Of a stretch of 64,000 bases of DNA, positions 18,150 to 26,730 are shown one piece after another. Position 1 is the stretch's first letter; each line of letters begins with the position of its first letter. The notes beneath the pieces were generated by a model. The model had not been told where the DNA came from. It saw nothing but the letters and a program-made list of their open reading frames with translations, and searched no databases. Position numbers and translations under genes: made by a program. The DNA is from JAJZIH01 sp021785265 (GTDB taxonomy: Bacteria; Pseudomonadota; Gammaproteobacteria; JAKAQQ01). The stretch spans positions 1-64,000 of the forward strand of contig DAHWSH010000011.1 of assembly GCA_027338645.1 (NCBI GenBank), in the 5' to 3' direction.

Positions 18150-19031
18150 ATGGAACGGCTTCTCCATCTCGGTTTCCTCATCACAGCCTTCGAGGCGATT
18201 GTGATTTTGGGAGTCAACTTCAGCACGCAGAATCCTTTTCGTCCAGTCATGCATCCATTGTCCGTAACCGTGGTCGATACCCGAAGCCATCGGACACCCC
18301 GCGCAGTCTCGGTCTATGCCCAGAATCGCTCACGCGGCGGCGGACACAAGATCCAGCGTCTTTTGCACGCGACCTTCCTGCCTTCCGGCCAAATCAACCA
18401 ATCCGGGACCAGGCGAGGATCTGGAATCCGTAACCCCCGGCTGGGATCCCACCAGACTCAGCCTGAAACCAGCCCCGACCGACGGATACAGCACGGGCAG
18501 ACGCCCGTGGTCATCACCCGCTGGGACACTGCACGTCGCAAGGTCAGATCAGGGGCCCACGGGAACCCCGCTTCCTCCACCGAAGTTCTGGATATCCGAG
18601 AGCTCCGAGTGGCATCGGATGCCGATCTCCCACCCGCCGCCGACCCTTTCCGCAGGAGATCCGGTTCGGACCGAATCCGCCCGCACACCCTCCCTTCTAT
18701 CGCCACCCGATCGCTGGTTCTCGCTCGTTACCTGGACCAGTGGCGCCGCCGGGTTGAACGGATCGGGAACCAACTGCTCGAGCGTCAAGGGCCCCGGACC
18801 GACTTTCGGGGCCATCTCTTACTGGCCGTGAGTCTCCGTGCCGATGGCTCCATTGCCAACATCCACTTCATGAGGGCGTCCCACAACCCGAACCTTAACC
18901 GGTTGGCCTTGGAAACTCTCCACCACGCAGAGCCCTTCCCGCCGCTACCTACCCGTCAAAGCCAACGGACTCTGCATTTCGTCTACGAGTGGGTTTTTTC
19001 CCGAAACACCCTGAGAACGGATACCCCGTAG
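18150..19031 (+). CDS. TonB-like energy transducer (TonB3 position)
   Basis: About 293 residues with an N-terminal membrane anchor (LLHLGFLITAFEAIVILGV), a long very Arg/Gln/Ser-rich periplasmic linker, and a C-terminal TonB-type domain. That domain has LLLAVSLRADGSIANIHFMR, AETLHHAEPFPPLP and LHFVYEWVF. The classical TonB C-terminus pattern (vsvdGrv...SSG...LD..AL..v..a.pFpP) is recognisable. In Pseudomonas a tonB3 gene between gshB and yqgE is linked to twitching motility. The frame is open from a GTG at 18072, but the ATG at 18150 gives the expected anchor position. Neither start has a strong ribosome site. Confidence 0.72.
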   Translation: MERLLHLGFLITAFEAIVILGVNFSTQNPFRPVMHPLSVTVVDTRSHRTPRAVSVYAQNRSRGGGHKIQRLLHATFLPSGQINQSGTRRGSGIRNPRLGSHQTQPETSPDRRIQHGQTPVVITRWDTARRKVRSGAHGNPASSTEVLDIRELRVASDADLPPAADPFRRRSGSDRIRPHTLPSIATRSLVLARYLDQWRRRVERIGNQLLERQGPRTDFRGHLLLAVSLRADGSIANIHFMRASHNPNLNRLALETLHHAEPFPPLPTRQSQRTLHFVYEWVFSRNTLRTDTP

Positions 19032-19085
19032 TTCAGCTCGCCCAAGGCCGGCAAGCTCCTGCCCTCTCCCGATATACTATGAACC

Positions 19086-19646
19086 ATGAAACAGGATTTC
19101 CTGACCGGCAACCTCCTGCTGGCCATGCCGAACTTGGCAGATGCCAATTTCACCCAGTCCGTCACCCTGGTTTGTCTGCATACTCCGCAGATGGCCATGG
19201 GCCTGGTCGTCAACCGACCGACGAATCTCACCCTGGGATCGTTGTTTGGCCATTTATCCCTCAAGAGCGCCCGGTCAGAGATCCTGGACCAGCCGGTTTA
19301 TCAGGGGGGGCCCGTCCAAACTGAACGCGGGTTCATCCTGCACTCCCCAGACTGCAGCGGAGAATCGACGCAGCGGATCAACGATCAGCTCGCCATGAGT
19401 AGTTCCCGCGATGTTCTGGATGCCATCGCCCGGGGGGAGGGGCCAACCCGGTTTCTCGTCACTTTGGGTTATGCAGGGTGGGAATCGGGCCAACTCGAAC
19501 GCGAAATCAGCGAAAATGCCTGGCTCTCGAGTCCTGTTGATCCGGATCTCATTTTTACTCTTCCGCCCGAAAAAAGATGGACTGTGGCTGCCGAGCGGAT
19601 TGGTGTCCGCAGGGATCATTTGAGCATCGATGCCGGACACGCCTGA
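19086..19646 (+). CDS. yqgE: YqgE/AlgH family protein (UPF0301)
   Basis: A 186-residue cytoplasmic protein of the AlgH family; the biochemical role is not established. FLTGNLLLAMPNL, GLVVNRPT and YQGGPVQTERGF are family hallmarks, as is the GYAGWESGQLE segment. It overlaps the start of ruvX by 17 bp, matching the conserved yqgE-ruvX pairing. Confidence 0.95.
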   Translation: MKQDFLTGNLLLAMPNLADANFTQSVTLVCLHTPQMAMGLVVNRPTNLTLGSLFGHLSLKSARSEILDQPVYQGGPVQTERGFILHSPDCSGESTQRINDQLAMSSSRDVLDAIARGEGPTRFLVTLGYAGWESGQLEREISENAWLSSPVDPDLIFTLPPEKRWTVAAERIGVRRDHLSIDAGHA

Positions 19647-20073
19647 TCAGACACTGCTGGCCCTTGACTACGGTCTCAGAAACATTGGCGTTGCCATCGG
19701 CAGCCGGCGAAGTGGCAGCGCCCAGCCTCTCATAACGCTCCACATGGATCGCAACGGTTTTCCGTGGCATGCCTTGGACCGTGTGGTTGCCGAGTGGAGC
19801 CCGGATTTGCTGATCGTGGGAATCATTCCCGGCGCTCAAGGTTCATTTGCCGCATCGCTGGCAGACTTTCTCGTCCGGCTGGAAGCCCGCTACCCGGTGC
19901 CGATCCGCCCATGGGATGAGAGCGAAACCTCTGAAGTCGCTCGGCTCGAAATTCGCGAACGACGTACCGACGGTCGGCAAAGCCGGCGGCGCTCTCCGCA
20001 TTTCCAGGATGCAGTCGCCGCCTGTCTCCTGATTGAATCCTACCTCGGCCAACCTGCACTGGAATGCCGGTGA
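19630..20073 (+). CDS. ruvX: Putative pre-16S rRNA nuclease / Holliday junction resolvase-like YqgF
   Basis: A 147-residue RNase H-fold protein. LLALDYGLRNIGVAIG carries the first catalytic Asp, SETSEVA stands where DERLTT/S-A is usual, and DAVAACLLIESYL carries the last Asp. The family is implicated in 5' processing of 16S rRNA. Motifs are more divergent than average (Asn for Arg in LRNIGVA). It overlaps yqgE by 17 bp and pyrB by 10 bp. Confidence 0.9.
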   Translation: MPDTPDQTLLALDYGLRNIGVAIGSRRSGSAQPLITLHMDRNGFPWHALDRVVAEWSPDLLIVGIIPGAQGSFAASLADFLVRLEARYPVPIRPWDESETSEVARLEIRERRTDGRQSRRRSPHFQDAVAACLLIESYLGQPALECR

Positions 20074-21008
20074 ACAGGCCCACACCGCTCCAAATCGACC
20101 GGACTGGGAAACTCTGTCATCTGATCACGCTGGATGGCTTGACCCGTACGACGGTTGAGTCCATTTTGGACCGAGCTCGCTTTCACCGCCATCAGGAATG
20201 GACCCAGGTCAGCAGCCGGCCGGTCGCCACTGCCCTTCTGTTCTGCGAACCCAGCACAAGAACCCGAGCCTCGTTTGAACTCGCCGCATGGAGACTGGGC
20301 TACCACGTCACGAACCTCGTGCCCGATCACTCCTCTCTCGCCAAATCCGAGACCCTCTCTGAAACGGCTGCGACCCTGGAAGCAATGGGTTTCTCCTTCC
20401 TGGTCTTGCGGCACAGCAATCCACTATCCGCCATGACACTGATCAATCCGCTGGACCGCCCACTGCACTGCATTTCTGGAGGCACGGGGCAGTTGTCCCA
20501 TCCGAGCCAGGGACTGCTGGATCTGTTTACGGTCTGCGAACATTTTTCTGACCTAGACGCGCTCACCGTCGCCATCATCGGGGACATCCGTCATTCCCGA
20601 GTTGCCCGCTCGACATTCACTGCCCTGCGCCTCTTCGGAGTCCAGGATATCCGGCTGTGCACCCCTCCGGGCCTGGAACCCGACCCTGGAGATTTCCCGG
20701 AGACGAAACTCTACCCGCTTGAGGGCGCCCTGCGTGGAGTTCGGCTCGTGATCGCTCTTCGCTTGCAGCGTGAACGGATGGCTGACACTCTGCAGCCAGA
20801 TACCTCCCGCTATCGCAAAAACTACGGCCTGACTCTGGAACGTCTTAAGCTCTGCGATCCCCACGTCCGTATCATGCATCCAGGACCGGTCATGCCAGAT
20901 GAGGAACTGGCAGGCGAATTGATTGACAGCCCGTATTCCCTCGTCCGGGAACAAGTCCGGAATGGCGTGCCCATACGGATGGCGATTTTTGAGACGCTGG
21001 CCGGATGA
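20064..21008 (+). CDS. pyrB: Aspartate carbamoyltransferase catalytic subunit
   Basis: A 314-residue enzyme of pyrimidine synthesis that makes N-carbamoyl-aspartate. The carbamoyl-phosphate loop is EPSTRTRASFE. HPSQGLLDLF stands for the common HPTQALLD, and LRLQRERM matches RxQxER. The HPGP motif is followed by VMPDEE instead of the common NRGxE, a deviation in an active-site loop. The stop overlaps the next gene's ATG (ATGA). The adjacent gene is pyrK-like rather than pyrC, so the Pseudomonas pyrB-pyrC unit is not preserved. Confidence 0.94.
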   Translation: MPVNRPTPLQIDRTGKLCHLITLDGLTRTTVESILDRARFHRHQEWTQVSSRPVATALLFCEPSTRTRASFELAAWRLGYHVTNLVPDHSSLAKSETLSETAATLEAMGFSFLVLRHSNPLSAMTLINPLDRPLHCISGGTGQLSHPSQGLLDLFTVCEHFSDLDALTVAIIGDIRHSRVARSTFTALRLFGVQDIRLCTPPGLEPDPGDFPETKLYPLEGALRGVRLVIALRLQRERMADTLQPDTSRYRKNYGLTLERLKLCDPHVRIMHPGPVMPDEELAGELIDSPYSLVREQVRNGVPIRMAIFETLAG

Positions 21009-21892
21009 GCCATCCTCCCTCGAAGCGGCGCCCGCTGGTCGTGGAAACAGTCCGGGTTATCGCACGGGACCCGTATCCGGCGGGTCAGTACCGACTCAGC
21101 CTGCAGGCACCCCGGATCGCGGAACGGGCCCAACCCGGAATGTTCATCCACCTAGGCTGTGACGAAATCGGCCGGTTCAGGCGGCCCATGTCGATCCTGG
21201 GTGCCAAGGACGGCGTCCTCGAGATTTTGTTCAAGATCGTTGGAACAGGAACGCAACTGCTCAGTCAATGTGCGGTCGGGGTCCGGCTCAGTGCGATCGG
21301 ACCGATCGGCACACCATTCATGCCCGACCCAGAGGCCACCTGGATCATGGCAATTGGTGGCGGAACCGGAATCCCCCCCCTCCTTTTTCTGCTCGAAAAG
21401 CTCGCGGGCCTGAAAACGGATCAACATCTTGTTTTCTTCGGTGGTTCCGAAATTCCCTTTCCCTTCGACACGCCCATCCGGCGCACTCCGTTCCCCGGGT
21501 TGGACGAGGTAGCTTCACGGTCGCTGAGTCGCCTGGACCGCATCGGAGTCCCCTCAGCCCTCGCCAGTCGTGCAGATCTTCCCGGAACCTACTCCGGATA
21601 CGTCACCGACCTGTTCAGTCACTGGCTCACCCAGGCAAAAATCACGGAACAGGATCATTGTCAGGTTTTCAGTTGCGGGCCCAGACCCCTCATGGCAACT
21701 GTTCAGGAAATCGCTCGTAGGCACGGATTCGGTGGTGCACTTTGCCTTGAGGAAAACATGGCTTGTGCTGTGGGCGGCTGTGCTGGCTGTGCCGTCCCGA
21801 TCCGGGAGTCGGACGGTTTAGCCATGCGCCGCGTCTGCGTCGACGGACCAGTTTTCCCGATCGATCGCGTCCTCTTTGGTGAAAGCAGCTAG
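21005..21892 (+). CDS. PyrK-like iron-sulfur flavoprotein (dihydroorotate dehydrogenase electron-transfer subunit)
   Basis: A 295-residue protein with a ferredoxin-reductase-like FAD part (FRRPMSILG), an NAD-binding part (AIGGGTGIPPLLFLLEK) and a C-terminal 2Fe-2S cluster (CAVGGCAGC then RVCVDGPVF). This is the PyrK layout. PyrK pairs with class 1B PyrD to pass electrons from dihydroorotate to NAD+. No pyrD lies nearby. Coupling to pyrB by ATGA supports a pyrimidine role, but other reductases share this architecture. It ends in a CTAG shared with the convergent ridA stop. Confidence 0.82.
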   Translation: MSHPPSKRRPLVVETVRVIARDPYPAGQYRLSLQAPRIAERAQPGMFIHLGCDEIGRFRRPMSILGAKDGVLEILFKIVGTGTQLLSQCAVGVRLSAIGPIGTPFMPDPEATWIMAIGGGTGIPPLLFLLEKLAGLKTDQHLVFFGGSEIPFPFDTPIRRTPFPGLDEVASRSLSRLDRIGVPSALASRADLPGTYSGYVTDLFSHWLTQAKITEQDHCQVFSCGPRPLMATVQEIARRHGFGGALCLEENMACAVGGCAGCAVPIRESDGLAMRRVCVDGPVFPIDRVLFGESS

Positions 21893-22272
21893 CCACCTCC
21901 CACGATCGCTTCAATCTCGATACGGGCACCTCGCGGGAGCGCCGAGACCTGTACAACCGAGCGAGCCGGGTAGGGAGGATGCCAATGGCGGACAAAGAGC
22001 TCATTGAGCGCCGGGTAATCGCCCAAATCCGTCAGGAAAACCGTAAGCTTGACGACCCGATCCATGCCACCGGCAGCCTCGCACAGGGCACGGAGATTCC
22101 GGAGTACCTGTTCTGCCTGAGGCCCGAAATCCGGCGAAACCAGCTCTCCGTTCACAGGATCCAGACCGATCTGCCCGGAGACAAAAATCCACGCTCCGGC
22201 CCGAACCGCAGGGGAATAAGGGCCGATCGCGGGGGGTGCCTGCGGCGAGCCCAGGGCTATTTTTTCAGTCAT
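21889..22272 (-). CDS. ridA: RidA family enamine/imine deaminase
   Basis: A 127-residue YjgF/RidA protein that hydrolyses reactive 2-aminoacrylate-type intermediates. IGPYSPAVRAG, FVSGQIGLDP, and the C-terminal PARSVVQVSALPRGARIEIEAIV with the conserved Arg and Glu are present. I chose the ATG at 22272 over a GTG three codons earlier. It follows spoT by 31 bp and probably belongs to the rpoZ-spoT operon. Confidence 0.95.
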   Translation of the reverse strand: MTEKIALGSPQAPPAIGPYSPAVRAGAWIFVSGQIGLDPVNGELVSPDFGPQAEQVLRNLRALCEAAGGMDRVVKLTVFLTDLGDYPALNELFVRHWHPPYPARSVVQVSALPRGARIEIEAIVGGG

Positions 22273-22303
22273 CGGCAACACTCATTTGGAATATGGTTTG
22301 AAA

Positions 22304-24466
22304 TCAGGTTCGAACCCGGCTGATTCGCGAAACCACAGTCACGCGGTGGAGGTGCCGGAACAGGGCGGCCAAATGCTTACGGTCACGGACCGTACAGGTA
22401 AAGTTGAGCGTTGCAATCAGTCCATCCCGCTCTGTGACCGCGACCTGCTCGATATTGGAGCCACATTCGGCAATCTCCGCGGCAATCTGAGCCAGAGCAC
22501 CTCGTTCATTTGTAACATCGACGCGGAAAGCCACCGAAAAATCGCGATTGAGCCCAGGTTCCCATTCCAGTTCTACCCACTTGTCCGCTGACTTGTGGTG
22601 CTCGAGAAGATTAGGGCAGTCATTGCGGTGGATGACCATCCCACGTCCGACGGATAGAAACCCAGCGATCTCGTCACCGGGAATGGGATAACAGCAGCGG
22701 GCAAAAGTCATAACGACACCCTCGGTACCCCGTATCACTATCGGGGTGGTGAGTGACGGGGTCACTTCGATGGTCGGTGATTGCAGAACCGCATGCGCAA
22801 CCAGCATAGCCGGCCGCTCACCTAATCCAATCTGAACAAGGAGCGTTTCAACATCCTCAAGTTTGAAACTTTGTGCCAGGTTCTCCAAACGCTGGGAGTC
22901 CATCCGGTGCAGAGAGGTATGGGCCTTTGCAAGAATTTGGTTCACAAGTTGTTCTCCCAGCCGCCTGGCCTCGGCTCGCTCCAAGTTTTTTAGAAATTGA
23001 CGAATATTGGTCCGCGCTTTTGCGGTCACGACGAAATTGAGCCAAGCAGGGTTTGGGCGAGCACCCCGCGCGGTCAAAATCTCCACCAGTTGGCCACTTT
23101 GTAAAATGGTTCGCAGCGGAACTAGTTGCCGATCGATCTTGGCTGCGACACAGGAATTGCCCAGGTCGGTATGTACCGCATAGGCAAAATCAACAGGCGT
23201 AGAACCACGTGGCAGGCGGCGGATCTCACCTCGTGGAGTAAAGACGTAGACCTCGTCGGGAAACAGGTCAACCTTAACGTTTTCCATGAATTCGACGGAA
23301 CTGCCGGTTCGATCCTGAATCTCGACTAGATCACGGATCCATTCCCGTGCCCGAAACTCAGTAGACCGGGCTGCCTCTTCGCCCGTTTTATATAGCCAGT
23401 GTGCGGCAATACCGGCTTCGGCGATCTGATCCATGATTCGTGTCCGGATCTGAATCTCGATCGGTACCCCTTCTGGACCAATTACAACGGTGTGAAGTGA
23501 CTGGTAGCCATTGACTTTGGGGATGGCGATGTAATCTTTGAACTTGCCTGGCAAGGGGCTGTAAAGGTGGTGAACCACTCCGAGCGCCCGGTAAGCCGTA
23601 TCTTCACGATCGACAATGATGCGAAATCCATAACGATCCCAAACCTCATTCCAGGTCAAACCCTTATGCTTCATCTTGTAGTAGATGCTGTACAGATGTT
23701 TTTCTCGGCCAGTCAAGACTACCTCTATGTTCTCCTGTTCGAAAGCCCGTTTGAGCGCAGTCTCGGTCCGACGGATGAGTTCCTTTCGGTGACGTCTCCG
23801 CTCACGCAAGCGTGCAGAGAGAACCCGGTAGCGACGTGGATATAGATTTATGAATCCGAGATCTTCAAGCTCAAGGCGCCACGCGTTCATCCCAAGGCGA
23901 TGGGCGATCGGTGCATAAATCTCGAGGGTTTCGGCCGCAATGAGCCGCCGTTTGGCATCCGGCATGCTCCCCAAGGTACGCATATTGTGCAGCCGATCTG
24001 CCAGCTTGATCAAAATCACCCGAATATCATCCACCATCGCCAACAGCATCTTCCTGAAGTTTTCGGCCTGCGCTTCGGCATGGGTTGGAAAAGAGATCTG
24101 GGTCAGCTTGCTCACGCCATCGACCAGATGCGCGACATCCGATCCGAAACGGACTTCCAATTCCGCCCGTGTCACAGGAGTATCTTCGATGACATCATGC
24201 AAAACGGCCGCTGCAAGCGTTTTTGCGTCGACGTGTAACTCCGCCAGAATCAGGGCGACCTGCAGGGGATGGTTGATGTAGGCTTCACCCGACAGCCGTT
24301 TCTGGCCTGCATGGGCTTCCTCGCTGAAGAGGTAGGCCTTTTCAAAGAAATCGACTTGGTTTGGCGGGAGGTAGCGCCCGAGACTGGCCAGAAAAGGCGT
24401 CAGACCCTCCGCTTGCTGGTCATGGACTCCGTGACCCGTCGAGACACGCGCCTCGGGCAGAGTCAC
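22304..24466 (-). CDS. spoT: Bifunctional (p)ppGpp synthase/hydrolase SpoT
   Basis: A 720-residue RelA/SpoT protein. The hydrolase domain keeps H66 (YINHP) and H90-D91 (LHDVIEDT), so ppGpp hydrolysis should be active. The synthetase region has DRYGFRIIVD and GKFKDYIAIPKVNGYQSLHT. TGS (VFTPRGEIRRLPRGSTPVDFAYAVH) and a C-terminal ACT domain follow. It starts with GTG 12 bp after rpoZ, the usual gammaproteobacterial order. Confidence 0.96.
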   Translation of the reverse strand: MTLPEARVSTGHGVHDQQAEGLTPFLASLGRYLPPNQVDFFEKAYLFSEEAHAGQKRLSGEAYINHPLQVALILAELHVDAKTLAAAVLHDVIEDTPVTRAELEVRFGSDVAHLVDGVSKLTQISFPTHAEAQAENFRKMLLAMVDDIRVILIKLADRLHNMRTLGSMPDAKRRLIAAETLEIYAPIAHRLGMNAWRLELEDLGFINLYPRRYRVLSARLRERRRHRKELIRRTETALKRAFEQENIEVVLTGREKHLYSIYYKMKHKGLTWNEVWDRYGFRIIVDREDTAYRALGVVHHLYSPLPGKFKDYIAIPKVNGYQSLHTVVIGPEGVPIEIQIRTRIMDQIAEAGIAAHWLYKTGEEAARSTEFRAREWIRDLVEIQDRTGSSVEFMENVKVDLFPDEVYVFTPRGEIRRLPRGSTPVDFAYAVHTDLGNSCVAAKIDRQLVPLRTILQSGQLVEILTARGARPNPAWLNFVVTAKARTNIRQFLKNLERAEARRLGEQLVNQILAKAHTSLHRMDSQRLENLAQSFKLEDVETLLVQIGLGERPAMLVAHAVLQSPTIEVTPSLTTPIVIRGTEGVVMTFARCCYPIPGDEIAGFLSVGRGMVIHRNDCPNLLEHHKSADKWVELEWEPGLNRDFSVAFRVDVTNERGALAQIAAEIAECGSNIEQVAVTERDGLIATLNFTCTVRDRKHLAALFRHLHRVTVVSRISRVRT

Positions 24467-24478
24467 GGCCGCACCGGC

Positions 24479-24760
24479 TTAGAACGCCTCGTCCGCCTCC
24501 GGTACCACAAAAGAGTCCGGGAATGGCGGAGGTTCTTCGGTTAGGGCGGGCTTGGGTCCGTCCGGTTGGCTCAGAACTTCAAGCCCGACAAGTCCTTCCG
24601 CCACTTCTCGGAGTGCAATGACGGTCGGTTTATCATGCTCTGGATCGATTGAGGTGACTGCACCATTCGACAGTTGGCGCGCCCTTTTGGCTGCAACCAA
24701 GACCAAAGTAAATAAATTCGGTACCCGCGCCGAGCAATCCTCGACTGTAACCCGTGCCAT
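24479..24760 (-). CDS. rpoZ: RNA polymerase omega subunit
   Basis: A 93-residue protein starting MARVTVEDCSARVPNLFTLV with AAKRARQL, the omega signature. It helps assemble the beta' subunit. It leads spoT by 12 bp. Unlike in most relatives, gmk is not directly upstream; instead a promoter-like sequence lies about 40 bp before the gene. Confidence 0.97.
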   Translation of the reverse strand: MARVTVEDCSARVPNLFTLVLVAAKRARQLSNGAVTSIDPEHDKPTVIALREVAEGLVGLEVLSQPDGPKPALTEEPPPFPDSFVVPEADEAF

Positions 24761-24798
24761 CGAAGCCCATCCATCGAAATCGTGAAAGAAGGTCAGAT

Positions 24799-24827
24799 AT
24801 TGTATCGGAAAAAGGGGGGGCTTCCAA
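24799..24827 (-). promoter_or_regulatory. Sigma70-type promoter of rpoZ-spoT-ridA
   Basis: On the minus strand TTGGAA (24827-24822) is followed after 17 bases by TACAAT (24804-24799). These match 4/6 and 5/6 of the consensus. The spacer includes runs of seven C and five T. The predicted start lies about 30 bp before the rpoZ ATG. Confidence 0.55.
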
Positions 24828-25840
24828 GCAGATGCATTCCCTTACCGGCTAGTGGATCCGTTCGGCCCTCCTTAAAGCTGAAGCGCTTCCACATCCAGAA
24901 CTCACACTGGAACCGAGGTCAAAAAACACCCCCAAAGCCATGAGCTCGTGCCGGGAGATCCCTTGCACCCTTTTGGCGCACCTCGCCTACATCCTGACCG
25001 ACCCGGGGTTAGCTATCGCATGGTGCCTTACCGCCACCACGTCAGACCCTCGGTAAGAGCGGCTCTGGCCTCAACCGGGAACAGCGGTAACGGTTATCTC
25101 GATATGTTGAGATCATGAGCCATGGCACGAAACTGCCGAATTGTAGCGACCATGCTGTTCAAATATTTCTTAAGAAAATCAATATTAAAGACTATCCTAG
25201 CCCAACTCCATACCACTTGTGGAGAGCACTGGCCGCCCAAATGACCTCGATCAACCCAAAGGGCCAAGTTCCGGCCAACCACCCATAAGGCGCTGGACGA
25301 GAGCATCCGAAAAGCAGCGTGTACCAGTGAGAACGCCCTTCCAGTGCGTAAAAAATCATCATTAAGAGTAACTGACAGCGCCCCAAATGCGGTAGCAAGT
25401 TCCATCTCCCCGCTGTGCTCCAGCGTGAGCGCGCACGAAAATTCCAGATCAGCTGCCCCGGGGCAGCGAGTGGCTGCGGGCGAAAGACTGAACCTACGCG
25501 CGCTCCTCGCCCGGCAAGGCCAGCTGTCACAGCTGGTCCTCTTCTCTTATTTTGCCCGGTAGTACCACCCCCCATTCACGCCAGGAGTCTACACCACACT
25601 TCACCTGTGAACTTCTGGTCGAAGGCATGTCCATCCGGACCACCGTGAATGAGTGTGTCAGAGGAAAAACTGAATGATTTTGCCCAAGGACTTGGGGAAG
25701 GTTTACGTGGCCTACTAGGATCTCATTTTGCGGGCCCAACCCGTGCCACCCTACTGACCCCAATCCGTTCCTTTGACCTACCGACATAATCAAGGAGGAC
25801 TTTTGAAGGGAGGTGCCTGGATCGCTGTCGAAGATCTCCG

Positions 25841-25860
25841 GTGGTGGAATGTGGTGGAAT
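25841..25860. repeat. Perfect tandem duplication of a decamer
   Basis: GTGGTGGAAT occurs twice head to tail. No function is apparent. Confidence 0.8.
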
Positions 25861-25959
25861 GCCTCCAAGCAGGTCCCGAGGCTGAGAAAACCACCCGTCG
25901 TGTGAGTACCAGTCCATGCCAGCAAAAGGCATCCAGTCCTGACAGCCACAACTGAGGGT

Positions 25960-26628
25960 TCAGTCCGGTGGCGTGTCCCCCAGCAGCTCGGCAACTCTCC
26001 GTTCAAGGTCTGAAGGGGGTTGATAGGGAATTCCTCCAGAATCACCCATAATTGTCCGGATCTGGGCGACCGTCCGCTTGACATCATCATTCACGAGTAC
26101 ATAGGTAAAGCTGCGGTAGTTCCGGATCTCCTGTTGGGCTTCCCGCAAGCGTCGCTGGATCTGATCCTGCCCCTCAGTCCGTCTGCCCCTGAGACGCCGC
26201 TCAAGCTCTTCCCGGGATGGCGGTAACAACAGAAGCGTCACCACGGTCTGTGGCAGCTTCTGGCGGACCTGACAGGCACCGTTCCAGTCAACATCCAGAA
26301 GAACCGGGCGTTCTTCCTCCAGCGCGTCCATCACGGGTCGGCGGGGCGTCCCGTAACAATAGCCATAGACCTCTGCATATTCTAGGAAATCCCCACGCCT
26401 GACCCAGTTCCGGAATTCTTCCGAGGAAAGAAAAAAATAATCAACGCCGTCGCGTTCGAGGGGGCGCGCTGGTCGCGTGGTTGCTGAAACAGAAAAGAAG
26501 ATCCATTCGCGTTCGTATTCCAATAACGCGCGGACGACCGTAGTCTTACCGGTACCGGACGGAGCGCACAGGACAAAAATGCCCGGTCGCACCCCCTGCA
26601 TTCGCGGTCCGATTTCTCGTTCACCCAT
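25960..26628 (-). CDS. gmk: Guanylate kinase
   Basis: A roughly 222-residue enzyme that phosphorylates GMP to GDP. The P-loop is APSGTGKTT, and SATTRPARPLERDGVDYFF and FLEYAEVYGYCYGTPRR are the GMP-binding segments. The frame is open to 26688; the ATG at 26628 or that at 26601 fits better, and the choice is uncertain. It diverges from rph. Normally gmk leads into rpoZ, but here 1.2 kb intervenes. Confidence 0.95.
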   Translation of the reverse strand: MGEREIGPRMQGVRPGIFVLCAPSGTGKTTVVRALLEYEREWIFFSVSATTRPARPLERDGVDYFFLSSEEFRNWVRRGDFLEYAEVYGYCYGTPRRPVMDALEEERPVLLDVDWNGACQVRQKLPQTVVTLLLLPPSREELERRLRGRRTEGQDQIQRRLREAQQEIRNYRSFTYVLVNDDVKRTVAQIRTIMGDSGGIPYQPPSDLERRVAELLGDTPPD

Positions 26629-26730
26629 CGGCTGACCCGTCCCACCCCGGAACCCGCTTCCGGACAGCTCCAGTATACTGGCGGGCAATTATTCTTTTTT
26701 TCGATGTGCAACGCCCTGAGAGGGAAACCC

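Larger units (their letters stand above)
24761..25959. other. 1.2-kb region without a recognised gene between gmk and rpoZ
   Basis: Open frames exist on both strands, but none shows a recognisable motif, a good start or family-like composition. The region contains a 16-bp perfect palindrome (25452-25467, GCTGCCCCGGGGCAGC), an inverted repeat CCAGCTG/CAGCTGG (25520-25536) followed on the plus strand by a T-rich stretch, and a tandem decamer at 25841-25860. It may be a decayed insertion. The rpoZ promoter sits at its left edge. Confidence 0.6.

Noticed and set aside
25520..25536. CCAGCTG/CAGCTGG hairpin followed by a T-rich stretch as a terminator
   Set aside because: The stem is short and not GC-dense, the T run is interrupted, and no gene ends just before it on that strand.
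25527..26090. 187-residue open frame on the minus strand overlapping gmk
   Set aside because: Its composition is not protein-like, it shows no motif, and half of it is a shadow of gmk.
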